From assembly GCA_017552715.1 (NCBI GenBank), contig JAFZOW010000109.1:1-49893 (forward strand): DNA of 49,893 bases, in the 5' to 3' direction. The stretch's first letter is position 1. Every line of letters begins with the position of its first letter. The notes under the pieces are model-generated. The model had not been told where the DNA came from, did no database searches, and saw nothing but the letters and a program-made list of their open reading frames with translations. The stretch is from Lachnospiraceae bacterium. GTDB lineage: Bacteria; Bacillota; Clostridia; Lachnospirales; Lachnospiraceae. A program made the position numbers and the translations under genes. Of the stretch, positions 16,758-25,624 are shown in pieces.

Positions 16758-17168
16758 ATGAAAACGATCAAAGTAGTGGCAGCGGTCATCAGATCACTGG
16801 ATGAGAACGGTGATCCGATCATCTTTGCAACGCAGCGTGGGTACGGGGAGTATAAAGACTGGTGGGAGTTTCCGGGAGGAAAGATCGAGACCGGAGAAAC
16901 ACCGGAGGAAGCTCTTGTACGCGAGATACGTGAGGAGCTGACCGCCGAGATCACAGTCGGAGAACTGATCAAAACGATCGAATATGATTATCCGAACTTT
17001 CATCTGTCCATGGACTGCTTTTGGGCAGAGGTCAAAGAAGGCCGGCTGATCCTGAAGGAGGCGGAAGAAGCCAGGTGGTTAAAGAAAGACGAGCTTGATG
17101 AGGTAAAATGGCTTCCCGCAGATCTGGAGCTGATCGAGCCCATACGTCAGAGTTTGCGGAAGGATTAA
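16758..17168 (+). CDS. NUDIX hydrolase, MutT-like (8-oxo-dGTPase type)
   Basis: This 136-residue protein carries the NUDIX box GGKIETGETPEEALVRE followed by IREEL. The last Gly of the classic box is replaced by Thr. The N-terminus (KVVAAVIR...IFATQRG) and the WEFPGGK motif are typical of MutT proteins that hydrolyse oxidised dGTP. The ribosome binding site is weak. It sits within a same-strand run of small enzymes and is a housekeeping-type gene. Confidence 0.88.
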   Translation: MKTIKVVAAVIRSLDENGDPIIFATQRGYGEYKDWWEFPGGKIETGETPEEALVREIREELTAEITVGELIKTIEYDYPNFHLSMDCFWAEVKEGRLILKEAEEARWLKKDELDEVKWLPADLELIEPIRQSLRKD

Positions 17169-17193
17169 GACCGATAAATGAATGGAGGATCAT

Positions 17194-17838
17194 ATGGAAC
17201 AGCTGTACAGAGAAAAGTCATATGAATACTGGCAGAAGATCCATAAGCCCATCGACAGGGAGATGGTACCGGTGGATGACTGGCTGGATCTGTTTGCCGA
17301 TCGTATTGAAAAGAGCGTAAAACCCGTATTGGATCTTGGATGCGGGACGGGTAATGACACGCTATATCTGATCGAGCACGGAAAGCAGGTCATCAGCTGC
17401 GACCAGTCGGAAAATGCCATCGATAATATCAGAAAGAACTTCCCGGAAGTCAAAGAAGCAATGTGCTTCAACATGCTCGATGGCCTTCCCTTTGAGGATG
17501 CTTCCTTTGATCTGGTGATCGCCGACCTGAGTCTCCATTATTTTCGGGAAGCGGATACGAAGAGTATCATATCCGATATTTTCAGGGTTCTTATGCCGGG
17601 AGGGCATCTTATCCTTCGAGTAAACTCGGTGAATGATGTGAATCACGGGGCGGGCCGGGGAAAAGAGATAGAACATCATCTGTTTGAAACGGATACAAAA
17701 ATGATCAAGAGATTCTTTGATGAAGAAGATATACGCATGTTCTTCAAAGACTTCGAAACAGAATACCTTCATGAAGAGATCATGACAAGATACAGGCTTG
17801 AAAAGCGTCTCTACAGAGTGTGCTGCAGAAAGGGCTGA
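17194..17838 (+). CDS. Class I SAM-dependent methyltransferase
   Basis: ATG 17194 is preferred because GGAGG lies 5 bases before it; an ATG at 17182 overlaps that site. The 214-residue protein has motif I LDLGCGTGND, an acidic SCDQSENAI strand end, motif IV DLVIADLSLHYF and a post-motif FRVLMPGGHLILRVNS. These are typical of Methyltransf_11-type enzymes acting on small molecules. The substrate is unknown. Confidence 0.88.
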   Translation: MEQLYREKSYEYWQKIHKPIDREMVPVDDWLDLFADRIEKSVKPVLDLGCGTGNDTLYLIEHGKQVISCDQSENAIDNIRKNFPEVKEAMCFNMLDGLPFEDASFDLVIADLSLHYFREADTKSIISDIFRVLMPGGHLILRVNSVNDVNHGAGRGKEIEHHLFETDTKMIKRFFDEEDIRMFFKDFETEYLHEEIMTRYRLEKRLYRVCCRKG

Positions 17839-17887
17839 AAAGGGAAAAGTTTTGTTGGGTATATGGCTTTATCGGAAGCAGATAATA

Positions 17888-17896
17888 TGATATAAT
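17888..17896 (+). promoter_or_regulatory. Extended -10 promoter for the 17971 gene
   Basis: TGA-TATAAT (17888-17896) is a full extended -10 element with no good -35 hexamer. It lies about 70 bp before the ribosome binding site of the small membrane protein gene, in the gap after the methyltransferase. Confidence 0.45.
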
Positions 17897-17970
17897 GACT
17901 GAGTTTCGATAGGAACGGCATGCTGTGACTATATGGAAATACAAAACACACAAACGGGAGGAAACGAAAA

Positions 17971-18183
17971 ATGGGTATGACGGGAGAAAGCATCGGTGTC
18001 TTTTTTCTGATCGCCAGACTTTTGGGATTTTTCGCATTCATTGCGATACTGGTCGTTGTGGCGATAGTGCTGATCAGGTCTAAGCGTAAAAGAAGGGAAC
18101 AGATGAATGAACAGCTGCGCATGATGTTTGAGGCGCAGGATCAAAACGAGTCAAACGGAATGTCGGATCAAAACCGGATATGA
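17971..18183 (+). CDS. Small single-pass membrane protein
   Basis: This 70-residue protein has GGGAGG upstream at good distance. Residues ~10-36 form one hydrophobic helix followed by RSKRKRRE, so the positive tail should be cytoplasmic. The last 30 residues are polar (Gln, Asn, Glu). There is no known domain. Its stop overlaps the start of the following gene (ATGA), indicating co-translation and perhaps a shared role. Confidence 0.75.
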   Translation: MGMTGESIGVFFLIARLLGFFAFIAILVVVAIVLIRSKRKRREQMNEQLRMMFEAQDQNESNGMSDQNRI

Positions 18184-18872
18184 CCTTTTCGGACAGCTTT
18201 ACAATTGGCTCCATGCAGGAACTGATAGACGCCATCGATGAACTCGGTTTTGTTCCTTTCTTTGCAAATGAGATCGAGGGCTTTTCCATTGAGGAGCATA
18301 TCGCTCCGGGCTGCTGGTATAATGACGGTGATAACGGCTTCTGGGCTGCATGGGAATGGAAGGGGCCGGTCATCAAAAAGATGAAATGTGCCTATGGAAA
18401 GTTCCTGCGAAACAAGGCCATGTATATCAGCAGGAAATGGTTTCCGGATTTTGCCAATTATCGCAGGGACGGTTACGACCTGGATGCGAGATATGATGAC
18501 GGGCTGGCGTCCATTTATGATAAGGAACTCTTTGATCTGCTGGATAAAAATGCTCCGATCACGTCGAAGCAGCTGAAGCAGATCGGGGGATACGGAAAAA
18601 ACGGGCGTAAGGGTTTCGATACCATGATAACAAGGCTTCAGAAGCAGTGTTATGTGGTGATCAGCGATTTCCGCTACGAAAAAGACCGCTTCGGAAACGA
18701 ATACGGCTGGGGTATCGCCGAATACTCCACCCCGGAAAAGTTCCTGGGAAAGAAGTTTACCGATCCGCTTTACAGGAGAACACCGGAAGAGTCATATGCC
18801 AGAGTCCTGAAGCAGTTCGGGAAGATACTCCCGGATGCGGATCCGGAACAGATCGAAAAGATCCTGAAGTAG
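18180..18872 (+). CDS. Conserved hypothetical protein, AlkZ-related type
   Basis: This 230-residue cytoplasmic protein is coupled to the small membrane protein by a four-base overlap. It has many aromatic residues in the N-terminal half (CWYNDGDNGFWAAWEWKGPV). A helix-turn-helix-like middle (APITSKQLKQIGGY...GRKGFDTMITRLQKQCYVV) looks like a winged helix. I associate this arrangement with small proteins distantly related to the AlkZ/YcaQ DNA glycosylase winged-helix module, but that is from memory and weak. No catalytic motif can be claimed. A terminator overlaps the stop codon. Confidence 0.55.
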   Translation: MTFSDSFTIGSMQELIDAIDELGFVPFFANEIEGFSIEEHIAPGCWYNDGDNGFWAAWEWKGPVIKKMKCAYGKFLRNKAMYISRKWFPDFANYRRDGYDLDARYDDGLASIYDKELFDLLDKNAPITSKQLKQIGGYGKNGRKGFDTMITRLQKQCYVVISDFRYEKDRFGNEYGWGIAEYSTPEKFLGKKFTDPLYRRTPEESYARVLKQFGKILPDADPEQIEKILK

Positions 18873-18887
18873 AGCAGGATCTTTTTT
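18859..18887 (+). terminator. Rho-independent terminator overlapping a stop codon
   Basis: Arms AGATCCTG (18859-18866) and CAGGATCT (18875-18882) enclose an 8-base loop that contains the TAG stop codon of the upstream gene. Six T residues follow. It separates the + strand gene from the convergent HD-GYP gene. Confidence 0.8.
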
Positions 18888-20457
18888 ATTCCAGATCACT
18901 GCCGGGGTTGAGCTTTTTCAGCACCTCTTTTACCTCCGGCAGGGAATCGATCAGTACTTCCACGCATTTGGGATCATACTGAAGCTCTTTGCCGTCCTCG
19001 ATCATCTTTACAGCCTGGGAAAGAGGAAAAGCAGGTTTATAGATGCGGGGAGAGGTCAGGGCATCAAAGACATCCGCAACTGCCATGATCCGTGCGGACA
19101 GAGGGATCTCTTCGCCCTTCAGGCCTTCCGGATAACCTTTGCCGTCCCAGCGCTCGTGATGGTATGCAGCCATATTGCGGGCTTCCCGAAGATAGCTTTC
19201 ACCCTCTACTTCGGTGATCGCACGGTCGATGATGGCCCTTCCGAAGGTGGTATGTGTCTTCATGATCTCGTATTCTTCGGCTGTAAGAGAACTTGTTTTA
19301 TTCAATACCGCATCCGGGATATGGATCTTCCCCACATCATGGAGAGGTGCGGATTTCAAAACATCTTCCATATACTGGGGTGTCAGGAGCTCTTTGTAAT
19401 ATCCCTTTTTCTGCAGGCCTTCCAGGATGATCTTTACGTATGCGGCGGTCTTCTGGATATGGGCACCCGTATCGGAATCCCGTACCTCTACCATATCCGC
19501 CATCAGCACCATGAGGCCGTTCTGCATCTTCAGGGTATGTTCGGCATACTGGCGGATATCGTTCAGCTGTTTGGCAATGTCGGTCTCCATCTGGGTGACG
19601 GTCTCATAAAGCTCGCCGACTTCGTTTTTGGAACGGATATTCAGCTGTTTGAGCTTTGCAACACTCTCCTCCATGGCATTCTGATCACCGATATTCTTGA
19701 TAAAATCCCTGGCGGACTTTGTGACGCTGGTGATCGGGAAGATGAGATGATATTCGATGGACAGGATGTAGATAATGGTAATGATGATGGTAAAGATGGT
19801 TACGAACAGGAGGATGGCACGGACATACTGATTGAGTTCCTTACTGATATCGTTGATGTCGATCTCCACACATAAAAGGCCTGCCGGCTTGCCCATATTG
19901 TCAAACAGGACCTTGTAGCCGTTGAGCATGTGCCCGTATTCATCGGAGTGTCCGTCCAGCACGGCGCTCTGCCTCCGGCCGCTTTTTACGGCTTCCCAGA
20001 GGATCTGTACGGTCTCTTCCTCAAAGCTGCCCGGCTCACAGGGAGTCCCGAGATAGGTATAGACTCCGCCGTTTTCCATTTCGGCCTTGGTCTTTGTATT
20101 GATGGCGTAGGTAAGGCTGTTGATATCGTTGATATCATCGAAATATACGGCGTAAAGGTAATCGATATCGGAGCTCTTCTTGATCTTGTTCAGAGCTTCT
20201 CTCATTTCCTCATATTCATCCGGCATCTCCCGCCGGGCGATCATCTCTCCGAAGGAGTGATCCGTCGCAACACTGTATGCGAACTCCAAAACCGTTGTTA
20301 CGTACTTTTCATAGTTCTCCGTTACGTTTTTCTCAAAAAGATGATAGCCGATGATCACGACAATGATCGTCAGAACAAAGATGGCGATAACGGAATTCAA
20401 TGCCGCAACCAGTTTTATGCTTAATCCCTTATGTGATCTGTTCTTCGAATCCGACAT
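18886..20457 (-). CDS. HD-GYP domain cyclic-di-GMP phosphodiesterase, membrane sensor
   Basis: The start is an ATG with AAGGAG 6 bases upstream. In the 523 residues, membrane helices at about 15-40 and 213-236 bracket an extracytoplasmic sensor of ~170 residues, with YLYAVYFDD and a LLCVEID strand like single Cache sensors. A HAMP-like linker and coiled coil follow to ~305. The HD-GYP domain has HD at 373-374 (LHDVGKIHIPD), H401 and H433-H434, with the signature HHERWDGKGYPEGL (433-446) intact. It should hydrolyse cyclic di-GMP to GMP in response to an outside signal. It is divergent from the EIIC-EAL gene. Confidence 0.92.
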   Translation of the reverse strand: MSDSKNRSHKGLSIKLVAALNSVIAIFVLTIIVVIIGYHLFEKNVTENYEKYVTTVLEFAYSVATDHSFGEMIARREMPDEYEEMREALNKIKKSSDIDYLYAVYFDDINDINSLTYAINTKTKAEMENGGVYTYLGTPCEPGSFEEETVQILWEAVKSGRRQSAVLDGHSDEYGHMLNGYKVLFDNMGKPAGLLCVEIDINDISKELNQYVRAILLFVTIFTIIITIIYILSIEYHLIFPITSVTKSARDFIKNIGDQNAMEESVAKLKQLNIRSKNEVGELYETVTQMETDIAKQLNDIRQYAEHTLKMQNGLMVLMADMVEVRDSDTGAHIQKTAAYVKIILEGLQKKGYYKELLTPQYMEDVLKSAPLHDVGKIHIPDAVLNKTSSLTAEEYEIMKTHTTFGRAIIDRAITEVEGESYLREARNMAAYHHERWDGKGYPEGLKGEEIPLSARIMAVADVFDALTSPRIYKPAFPLSQAVKMIEDGKELQYDPKCVEVLIDSLPEVKEVLKKLNPGSDLE

Positions 20458-20583
20458 CTTATACTCCTTAAGTTTATTCCCGGTAGCAGATATTTAAAAC
20501 ACAACTTTAAGCATTATAACAAAAAGTGCCCTGTAATAAAACAGCTTTTTTGCTGCGGAGAACGGCCCGGGGGAGCCCGGAAC

Positions 20584-20612
20584 TTGAATAGTCAGGGCTG
20601 ATATGATAAAAT
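20584..20612 (+). promoter_or_regulatory. Promoter of the EIIC-EAL gene
   Basis: TTGAAT (20584-20589), a 17-bp spacer ending in TGA, and TAAAAT (20607-20612) form a good promoter about 100 bases before the start codon. Confidence 0.55.
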
Positions 20613-20655
20613 CGAATAACTGAAAATGCACGTTTTTTCGCAATGAACCACAGGA

Positions 20656-20682
20656 AAACGGTCGGCCTCCGGGCCGGTTTTG
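20656..20682 (+). other. Leader hairpin before the EIIC-EAL gene
   Basis: In the ~100-base leader, AAAAC plus CGGCC on the left pair with GGCCG plus GTTTT on the right, with a 3-base bulge, leaving a T-rich right edge. It could act as a weak attenuator. It does not match a cyclic-di-GMP riboswitch that I recognise. A further short inverted repeat (TGTAAT...ATTACA, 20681-20698) follows. Confidence 0.35.
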
Positions 20683-20719
20683 TAATGTGAAAATTACATC
20701 GGCTATTTAAGGGATAACA

Positions 20720-22819
20720 ATGAAAACACAATTTTTTAAAAGAGCATCCGTCATCGCGCGTACGATAAAATCCGGTCTGGTAATGCTGGTCCCCATACTC
20801 TTCATTGGCAGTATGACGGTCATGCTGAGCGGTTTTCCTCATCCGGCCTATCAGAGATTTCTGGATGAATTCCTGGGAGGAGTCTTAAGGCTGACGATCC
20901 AGGCGATCCAGACCACGACCGTCGGGATACTCGCCATCAATCTGACCATTTCCCTTAATATGTGCTATATGAACCAGACAGAAGAGGGACAGCGCCTGGT
21001 CTTCCGTTTCGGAAGCCTTTTGGGCTGCCTTACGGGCTTCTTTATCCTGGTGGGCTTTTCCACGGGGAACCCGGATTATACGCTGTTCAGCGGTCAGGGA
21101 GTCTTCAGCGCGCTGCTGGCCGGGATCATCGGCTCGATCCTTTTCCAGAAGTTTGAGATCCTGTTCCGGACCCGGAAGGCGGTCCTGGTGGACGGGGCGG
21201 ATTCTACCTTCAACGCAGCGCTACATGTGATCTTTCCCTTCCTGGCTGTTGTTCTGTGCTTTGCGGTCACGAATCATCTGATCACGATCTGCTTTGGTGT
21301 GCAGAGCGTGCAGCATCTTTTCGAGAAGGTGATGGAGCTGATCTTTATACGGATGCACCGTTCCTACTTCAGCGGCCTGCTCTTCATCGTCCTCATCAGT
21401 ATCATGTGGTGTTTCGGTATCCATGGGAACAATGTACTGAACCAGGTTGCGGAGGATATGTTTGTTACGATCATTCCCGGCGAGATCGTATCCAAGAGCT
21501 TTATCGATACTTTTGTAAACATGGGCGGGACAGGCTGCATGATCGGCCTTCTCCTTGCCGCCATGATCTTCGGAAAACGGAGCTCCACGAAAAAGCTTTC
21601 CCGGCTGGCCCTGCTTCCCAATATCTTTAACATCAGCGAGCTGCTGGTCTTCGGCTTTCCCGTGATCTACAATCCCATGCTGCTCATTCCCTTTGTAGTG
21701 GCCCCGGTATTGTGTTTTACCAATGCCTACCTGCTCACCAGGGTCGGCTTTATGCCCCAGGTCACCACGGAGGTTGTATGGACGATACCCGCACTTTTCA
21801 GCGGTTACCTTGCCACAGGCTCCGCCAGGGGAGTCATAGTCCAGCTGCTTAACATCCTGATCTCCATAGGCTGCTATGCGCCTTTTGTGGTCCTGTATGA
21901 AAAGCACTCCGAGGATGTCTTCTCTTCATCAATGAAAGAGCTGGTGGGGATACTTAAAAAGTGTGAGGAGACCACGGAAGAGATCGTTCTTACCGAGTGT
22001 GAAGGTACGGTGGGACGGCTTGCCAAGCAGCTTGCATCGGACCTGGAACAGTCCCTGAATACTTCATCTGCGGAAGAGGGAAAGGTGCTGAGCCCGCTGC
22101 TGATGAAATATCAGCCCCAGTTCGATAATACCGGGCGCTGCATCGGCGCGGAAGCGCTGCTGCGCTGGAACCATCAGGCATACGGGATCATCTATCCGCC
22201 GCTGGCCGTACATCTTGCAAAGGAGAGCGGTAATCTGTACAGGCTGGAAACGTATATCTTTGAAAGCTCCCTGCGGGATCTGGACAGCTTCAAAAAGTGC
22301 TTCGGGGAGGATTTCAAACTGAGCGTGAACGTCACGGTCACCACCCTCTATGAAAAGAGTTTTGTGCCTTTCCTGCAGTCGCTGGCGGAACAGTACCGGA
22401 TAAAGCCCGGAAATGTCTGCATCGAGATAACGGAAGAGACTGCACTGGTGACTACGGAGGAGACCGGGGAGCTGATCAAAAAGATCCGCTCCTTCGGATA
22501 TACCTTTGCCCTGGACGATTTCAGCATGGGACATACTTCCCTTCAGTATCTGCAGCACAACCAGTTCGATCTGGTAAAGCTGGACGGGAATCTGGTGAAG
22601 TCGATCTTAAGCAACGACCGTACAAAGGAGATCATCAACTCCATCGTATATCTGTCCGCATCCCTGGACTTCAAGGTCCTGGCCGAATTTGTGGAGACAG
22701 TGGAACAGAAGGAAGCCCTCGAACAGATCGGCTGTCTGCTCTATCAGGGCTATCTCTACAGCCCTGCGGTGGACAGGGATACGCTGATCTCGATGGGTAA
22801 GGATGGGAAAAAGTCATAA
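20720..22819 (+). CDS. PTS EIIC (Lac/Cel-type permease domain) fused to EAL phosphodiesterase
   Basis: Of 699 residues, 1-395 are a multi-pass membrane domain with the lactose/cellobiose EIIC pattern, including STGNPDYTLFSGQG (114-127) and the hallmark FGIHGNN (232-238). There is no EIIA or EIIB domain, and none is encoded nearby. After a helical linker (~400-450) comes an EAL domain with catalytic features E478 (EALLRW), N537, E569, D599-D600, K620, E656/E659 and Q676. The usual DDFGTGYSSL loop reads DDFSMGHTSL. It should hydrolyse cyclic di-GMP to pGpG, with the permease fold probably sensing a sugar or PTS state. It is divergent from HD-GYP, and the lysozyme gene follows at once. Confidence 0.92.
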   Translation: MKTQFFKRASVIARTIKSGLVMLVPILFIGSMTVMLSGFPHPAYQRFLDEFLGGVLRLTIQAIQTTTVGILAINLTISLNMCYMNQTEEGQRLVFRFGSLLGCLTGFFILVGFSTGNPDYTLFSGQGVFSALLAGIIGSILFQKFEILFRTRKAVLVDGADSTFNAALHVIFPFLAVVLCFAVTNHLITICFGVQSVQHLFEKVMELIFIRMHRSYFSGLLFIVLISIMWCFGIHGNNVLNQVAEDMFVTIIPGEIVSKSFIDTFVNMGGTGCMIGLLLAAMIFGKRSSTKKLSRLALLPNIFNISELLVFGFPVIYNPMLLIPFVVAPVLCFTNAYLLTRVGFMPQVTTEVVWTIPALFSGYLATGSARGVIVQLLNILISIGCYAPFVVLYEKHSEDVFSSSMKELVGILKKCEETTEEIVLTECEGTVGRLAKQLASDLEQSLNTSSAEEGKVLSPLLMKYQPQFDNTGRCIGAEALLRWNHQAYGIIYPPLAVHLAKESGNLYRLETYIFESSLRDLDSFKKCFGEDFKLSVNVTVTTLYEKSFVPFLQSLAEQYRIKPGNVCIEITEETALVTTEETGELIKKIRSFGYTFALDDFSMGHTSLQYLQHNQFDLVKLDGNLVKSILSNDRTKEIINSIVYLSASLDFKVLAEFVETVEQKEALEQIGCLLYQGYLYSPAVDRDTLISMGKDGKKS

Positions 22820-22820
22820 T

Positions 22821-24110
22821 ATGAGAAAACGTTCAAAACAAGCGATCGTAATAACTGTCTTTATTCTTTTTGCGTTGGGAATGGGTCTGTTACTGGTCCG
22901 TTTCCTTTTCCCCGCCACCTCCGAAGAAGTGGAAAGAAATGAGACCCCTGCCCTCAGCCGTAATGAGGTGCAGGTCATCCGCATAGAGGATACGGGCTCC
23001 ATCGGCATTGCCGAAGCAGTACCGGTGGCGGATGCGGCTTTATCGGAGAATACGGCAGCAGAGGAAAGTGCCGGAGAGGCTGAAACCGTATCAGAAGACG
23101 AAGTGCCTGCGGTATCGGAGGATGAAGCGGTATCGGAGAACGAGGCGGCTCCGGAAGAAGAGGCTCCGGAGGAGGAAGAGCCGGTGGATGAAGATCTTCC
23201 GGCGGATACTGCCGCCCCCATCGTGCTTGCGGTCAACGCGGCCCCCACCATAAAGATAGGGGATACTTTTGATGTGCATAAGTATATCGGTTATGCGGAT
23301 GATGTGGACCGGCACGTGGAGATGGAAGTATCGGGTGAAGTCAATACGGCAGCAGAGGGGACGTATCCGCTGCAGATCACGCTGCGGGATGATGCGGGAC
23401 ACAGCACCTCCCAGAAGATGACCGTAAAGGTTGTGACGGAGTTCCCGCCTTCCACGGGCTATGTGGGAAAGACGGAAGCTTTTTCCGATTTCATCAATAC
23501 CTACAAAACGGAAAACACCAGTGTGGGGATCGATATCTCCAGATGGCAGGAGGATGTTGATTTTGAAAAGGTCAAAGCCGCCGGCTGCGAGTTTGTATAT
23601 ATGAGGATCGGCGGGCTGGATGAAGGAGAACTGTATACCGACAGATATTACGAATATAACATCGCTGCCGCCAAAGCCGCGGGCCTTAAGGTGGGGATAT
23701 ACTGGCACGCGGAAGAGGGCAACGCCCGTCAGGTGAAAGCCAGTGTGGATTATCTGATGACGGTGCTTAACGGGCAGGAGCTTGATTTCCCCATCGCATA
23801 TGACTGGGAAGATTTCATGCGCTTTGAAAATCACGAGATGAATCTTTACGATCTGAACAATAATCTGGATGTGTTCGTCAGCGAAGTGGAAAAGCACGGC
23901 TACACCGGCTGCCTGTACAACAGCAAGTATTATCTTGATACGGTCTGGACCTCCGCTTCCAAACATCCGGTGTGGCTGGCATACTATGTTTCGTCCCTTT
24001 CCGATCACAGCCGCTACTTTATGTGGCAGCACGGCTGTACGGGAAGGATCGACGGGGTGAACGGAGATGTGGATCTGGACGTGCTTTATCATGACGTTCC
24101 GATGCAGTGA
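22821..24110 (+). CDS. Membrane-anchored GH25 lysozyme with acidic linker
   Basis: ATG 22821 is used because it gives a basic MRKRSK start before a membrane helix (about 9-29); an ATG at 22803 is possible and overlaps the EAL gene. The 429 residues comprise the helix, a long acidic low-complexity region (about 65-130) with repeated VSEDE/VSENE-like units, a cadherin/Ig-like domain (about 135-207, APTIKIGDTFDV...DDAGHST), and a GH25 domain (about 234-429). The GH25 domain has VGIDISRWQ (D238) and DWED (328-331), the expected catalytic acids. It would cleave the MurNAc-GlcNAc bond of peptidoglycan outside the membrane. It starts 1 base after the EIIC-EAL stop. Confidence 0.9.
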   Translation: MRKRSKQAIVITVFILFALGMGLLLVRFLFPATSEEVERNETPALSRNEVQVIRIEDTGSIGIAEAVPVADAALSENTAAEESAGEAETVSEDEVPAVSEDEAVSENEAAPEEEAPEEEEPVDEDLPADTAAPIVLAVNAAPTIKIGDTFDVHKYIGYADDVDRHVEMEVSGEVNTAAEGTYPLQITLRDDAGHSTSQKMTVKVVTEFPPSTGYVGKTEAFSDFINTYKTENTSVGIDISRWQEDVDFEKVKAAGCEFVYMRIGGLDEGELYTDRYYEYNIAAAKAAGLKVGIYWHAEEGNARQVKASVDYLMTVLNGQELDFPIAYDWEDFMRFENHEMNLYDLNNNLDVFVSEVEKHGYTGCLYNSKYYLDTVWTSASKHPVWLAYYVSSLSDHSRYFMWQHGCTGRIDGVNGDVDLDVLYHDVPMQ

Positions 24111-24140
24111 CGGGATAAAGAGAACAGGGAGGATGCGGAT

Positions 24141-24314
24141 ATGGAAACCTGGTTTTACGAAGTAGTGAGTATCGACGGGGATTACGCAAACTTAAAACGG
24201 ACGGATATCGAATCCGACGATCTGAAGCTGGTGGCGCGTGCGCTTCTTCCGCCCGAGATCGTTGAGGGCAGCCGCCTTAAGTACGAACTGATGCAGTACA
24301 CGATGGAAGATTGA
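24141..24314 (+). CDS. Small hypothetical protein (57 residues)
   Basis: An ORF begins at ATG 24141 with GGAGG 8 bases upstream, starts METWFYEVVSIDGDY and ends ...KYELMQYTMED before TGA. It is acidic, with no membrane helix or Cys motif, and probably folds as a small beta-rich or alpha/beta unit. It lies 30 bases after the lysozyme gene and 43 bases before a metallo-beta-lactamase-fold gene on the same strand. The good ribosome binding site and codon use support a real gene; the function is unknown. Confidence 0.7.
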   Translation: METWFYEVVSIDGDYANLKRTDIESDDLKLVARALLPPEIVEGSRLKYELMQYTMED

Positions 24315-24357
24315 ACATCGCGGACTTCTGCCCGGGCATAAAAGGGAGGTACGGATC

Positions 24358-25047
24358 ATGGCCGAGGTCATTAAGATCGATGCACATAGCTGGCGGATCG
24401 AGGACGGAATGGTAAGGTTTTTTGTGCTGGAAGGAACGGAAAAGGCTCTGATGATCGACAGCGGTATGAATGTGCCTGATGCAAAAGAGTATGCGGAGAA
24501 ACTGACGGAAAAACCGCTGGGAATGCTGAACACCCATGCGGACAGGGATCATATCTCCGGAAACGGGAGTTTTGAAGAAATGTATATGAGCCCTGCCGAA
24601 GAGGAGAATTACAGGGCTGCCGGCGGGAGCGGGACCATCCTTCCCATCCGCGACGGAGATATCATCGATCTGGGGGACAGACCCCTGGAGATCATCGAGA
24701 TCCCCGGTCATACTCCGGGAAGCGTGGCCATACTGGATATACGCAACAGGGTCCTGTATTCGGGGGATTCCGTACAGGATGGAAATGTGTTCATGTTCGG
24801 ACAATTCAGGGATCTGGAGACTTATATCCCCAGCATGGAAAAACTGAGAGGACTGGAAGACCGTTTTGACGAGATCTTTCCTTCCCACGGGACTCTGCCG
24901 GTGGGGAAAGAACTGATCGGGAAACTGATCGAGGGGGCCGGCGAGATCCTGAGCGGAAAGGCATCCTATAAGGATATCGATCTGTTCGGAAATAAGGTGC
25001 GGCATTATCAGTTCCCCTACGCAGGCTTTTTCTGCGGAACGGAATAA
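24358..25047 (+). CDS. Metallo-beta-lactamase-fold hydrolase
   Basis: GGGAGG precedes the ATG. The 229-residue protein has the MBL core: NTHADRDH (H60, D62, D64, H65; the second His of HxHxDH is Asp here), GHTPGS (H118), YSGDSV (D137) and PSHG near the C-terminus. The altered motif still offers a metal site, but probably a modified one. The family is broad (glyoxalase II, lactonases, RNases), so the substrate is not predictable. Confidence 0.87.
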   Translation: MAEVIKIDAHSWRIEDGMVRFFVLEGTEKALMIDSGMNVPDAKEYAEKLTEKPLGMLNTHADRDHISGNGSFEEMYMSPAEEENYRAAGGSGTILPIRDGDIIDLGDRPLEIIEIPGHTPGSVAILDIRNRVLYSGDSVQDGNVFMFGQFRDLETYIPSMEKLRGLEDRFDEIFPSHGTLPVGKELIGKLIEGAGEILSGKASYKDIDLFGNKVRHYQFPYAGFFCGTE

Positions 25048-25072
25048 AAGCTGAGTATCGGAGGAAGAAGAA

Positions 25073-25588
25073 GTGAAGGGATTAACGATAAGGGAGGTTC
25101 AGCCGGAGGACGCCGAAAGCCTGGTCCGGATCTATGCTCCCTATGTTCGGGATACGGCGATCTCCTTTGAGTATGAAGTGCCGACAGTTGAAGAATTCCG
25201 GAAACGCATAACAAAGATAAAAGCACGCTATCCCTATCTGGTGTGCCTGAAGGATGAAGTGATCGCCGGATATGTATATGCCGGATCCTACAGTCCCCGT
25301 GAAGCCTATGCCTGGACGGTGACCACCTCCATCTATGTGGACCGGGAACTGAGACGGCAGGGGATAGGTTCCCTGCTCTACAGGGAGCTGGAAGCACAGC
25401 TTGGTGAGCGCGGGATCGTGAACCTGCTGGCGGGGGTGGCCTACTGCGAGCCGGAGGATGAATACCTGACCATGGACAGCTACAACTTTCATATACGGGA
25501 AGGCTATACCGAGGTGGCGCGGATGAAGACCGTGGGAAAGAAATTCGACCGCTGGTACGACCTGGTCTGGATGCAGAAAAAGATTTAA
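25073..25588 (+). CDS. GNAT N-acetyltransferase, Pat-like
   Basis: The start is GTG at 25073 with GGAGG 8 bases upstream. The 171-residue protein aligns in pattern with phosphinothricin-type acetyltransferases: IREVQPEDAESLVRIYAPYV, SFEYEVPTVEEF, and the acetyl-CoA loop RRQGIGSLLYRELE, with a late FHIREGYTEV and a W-rich end. It would acetylate a small amine with acetyl-CoA. The genes on both sides give no hint of the substrate. Confidence 0.88.
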   Translation: MKGLTIREVQPEDAESLVRIYAPYVRDTAISFEYEVPTVEEFRKRITKIKARYPYLVCLKDEVIAGYVYAGSYSPREAYAWTVTTSIYVDRELRRQGIGSLLYRELEAQLGERGIVNLLAGVAYCEPEDEYLTMDSYNFHIREGYTEVARMKTVGKKFDRWYDLVWMQKKI

Positions 25589-25624
25589 GGCGGCGGAGCC
25601 GGCAGGAAGGCTCCGGAGGACAGC

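Noticed and set aside
20600-20719. Possible cyclic-di-GMP riboswitch before the EIIC-EAL gene
   Set aside because: The hairpin and a GCAA stretch suggested one, but the conserved core and the second stem with tetraloop-receptor pattern are not present.
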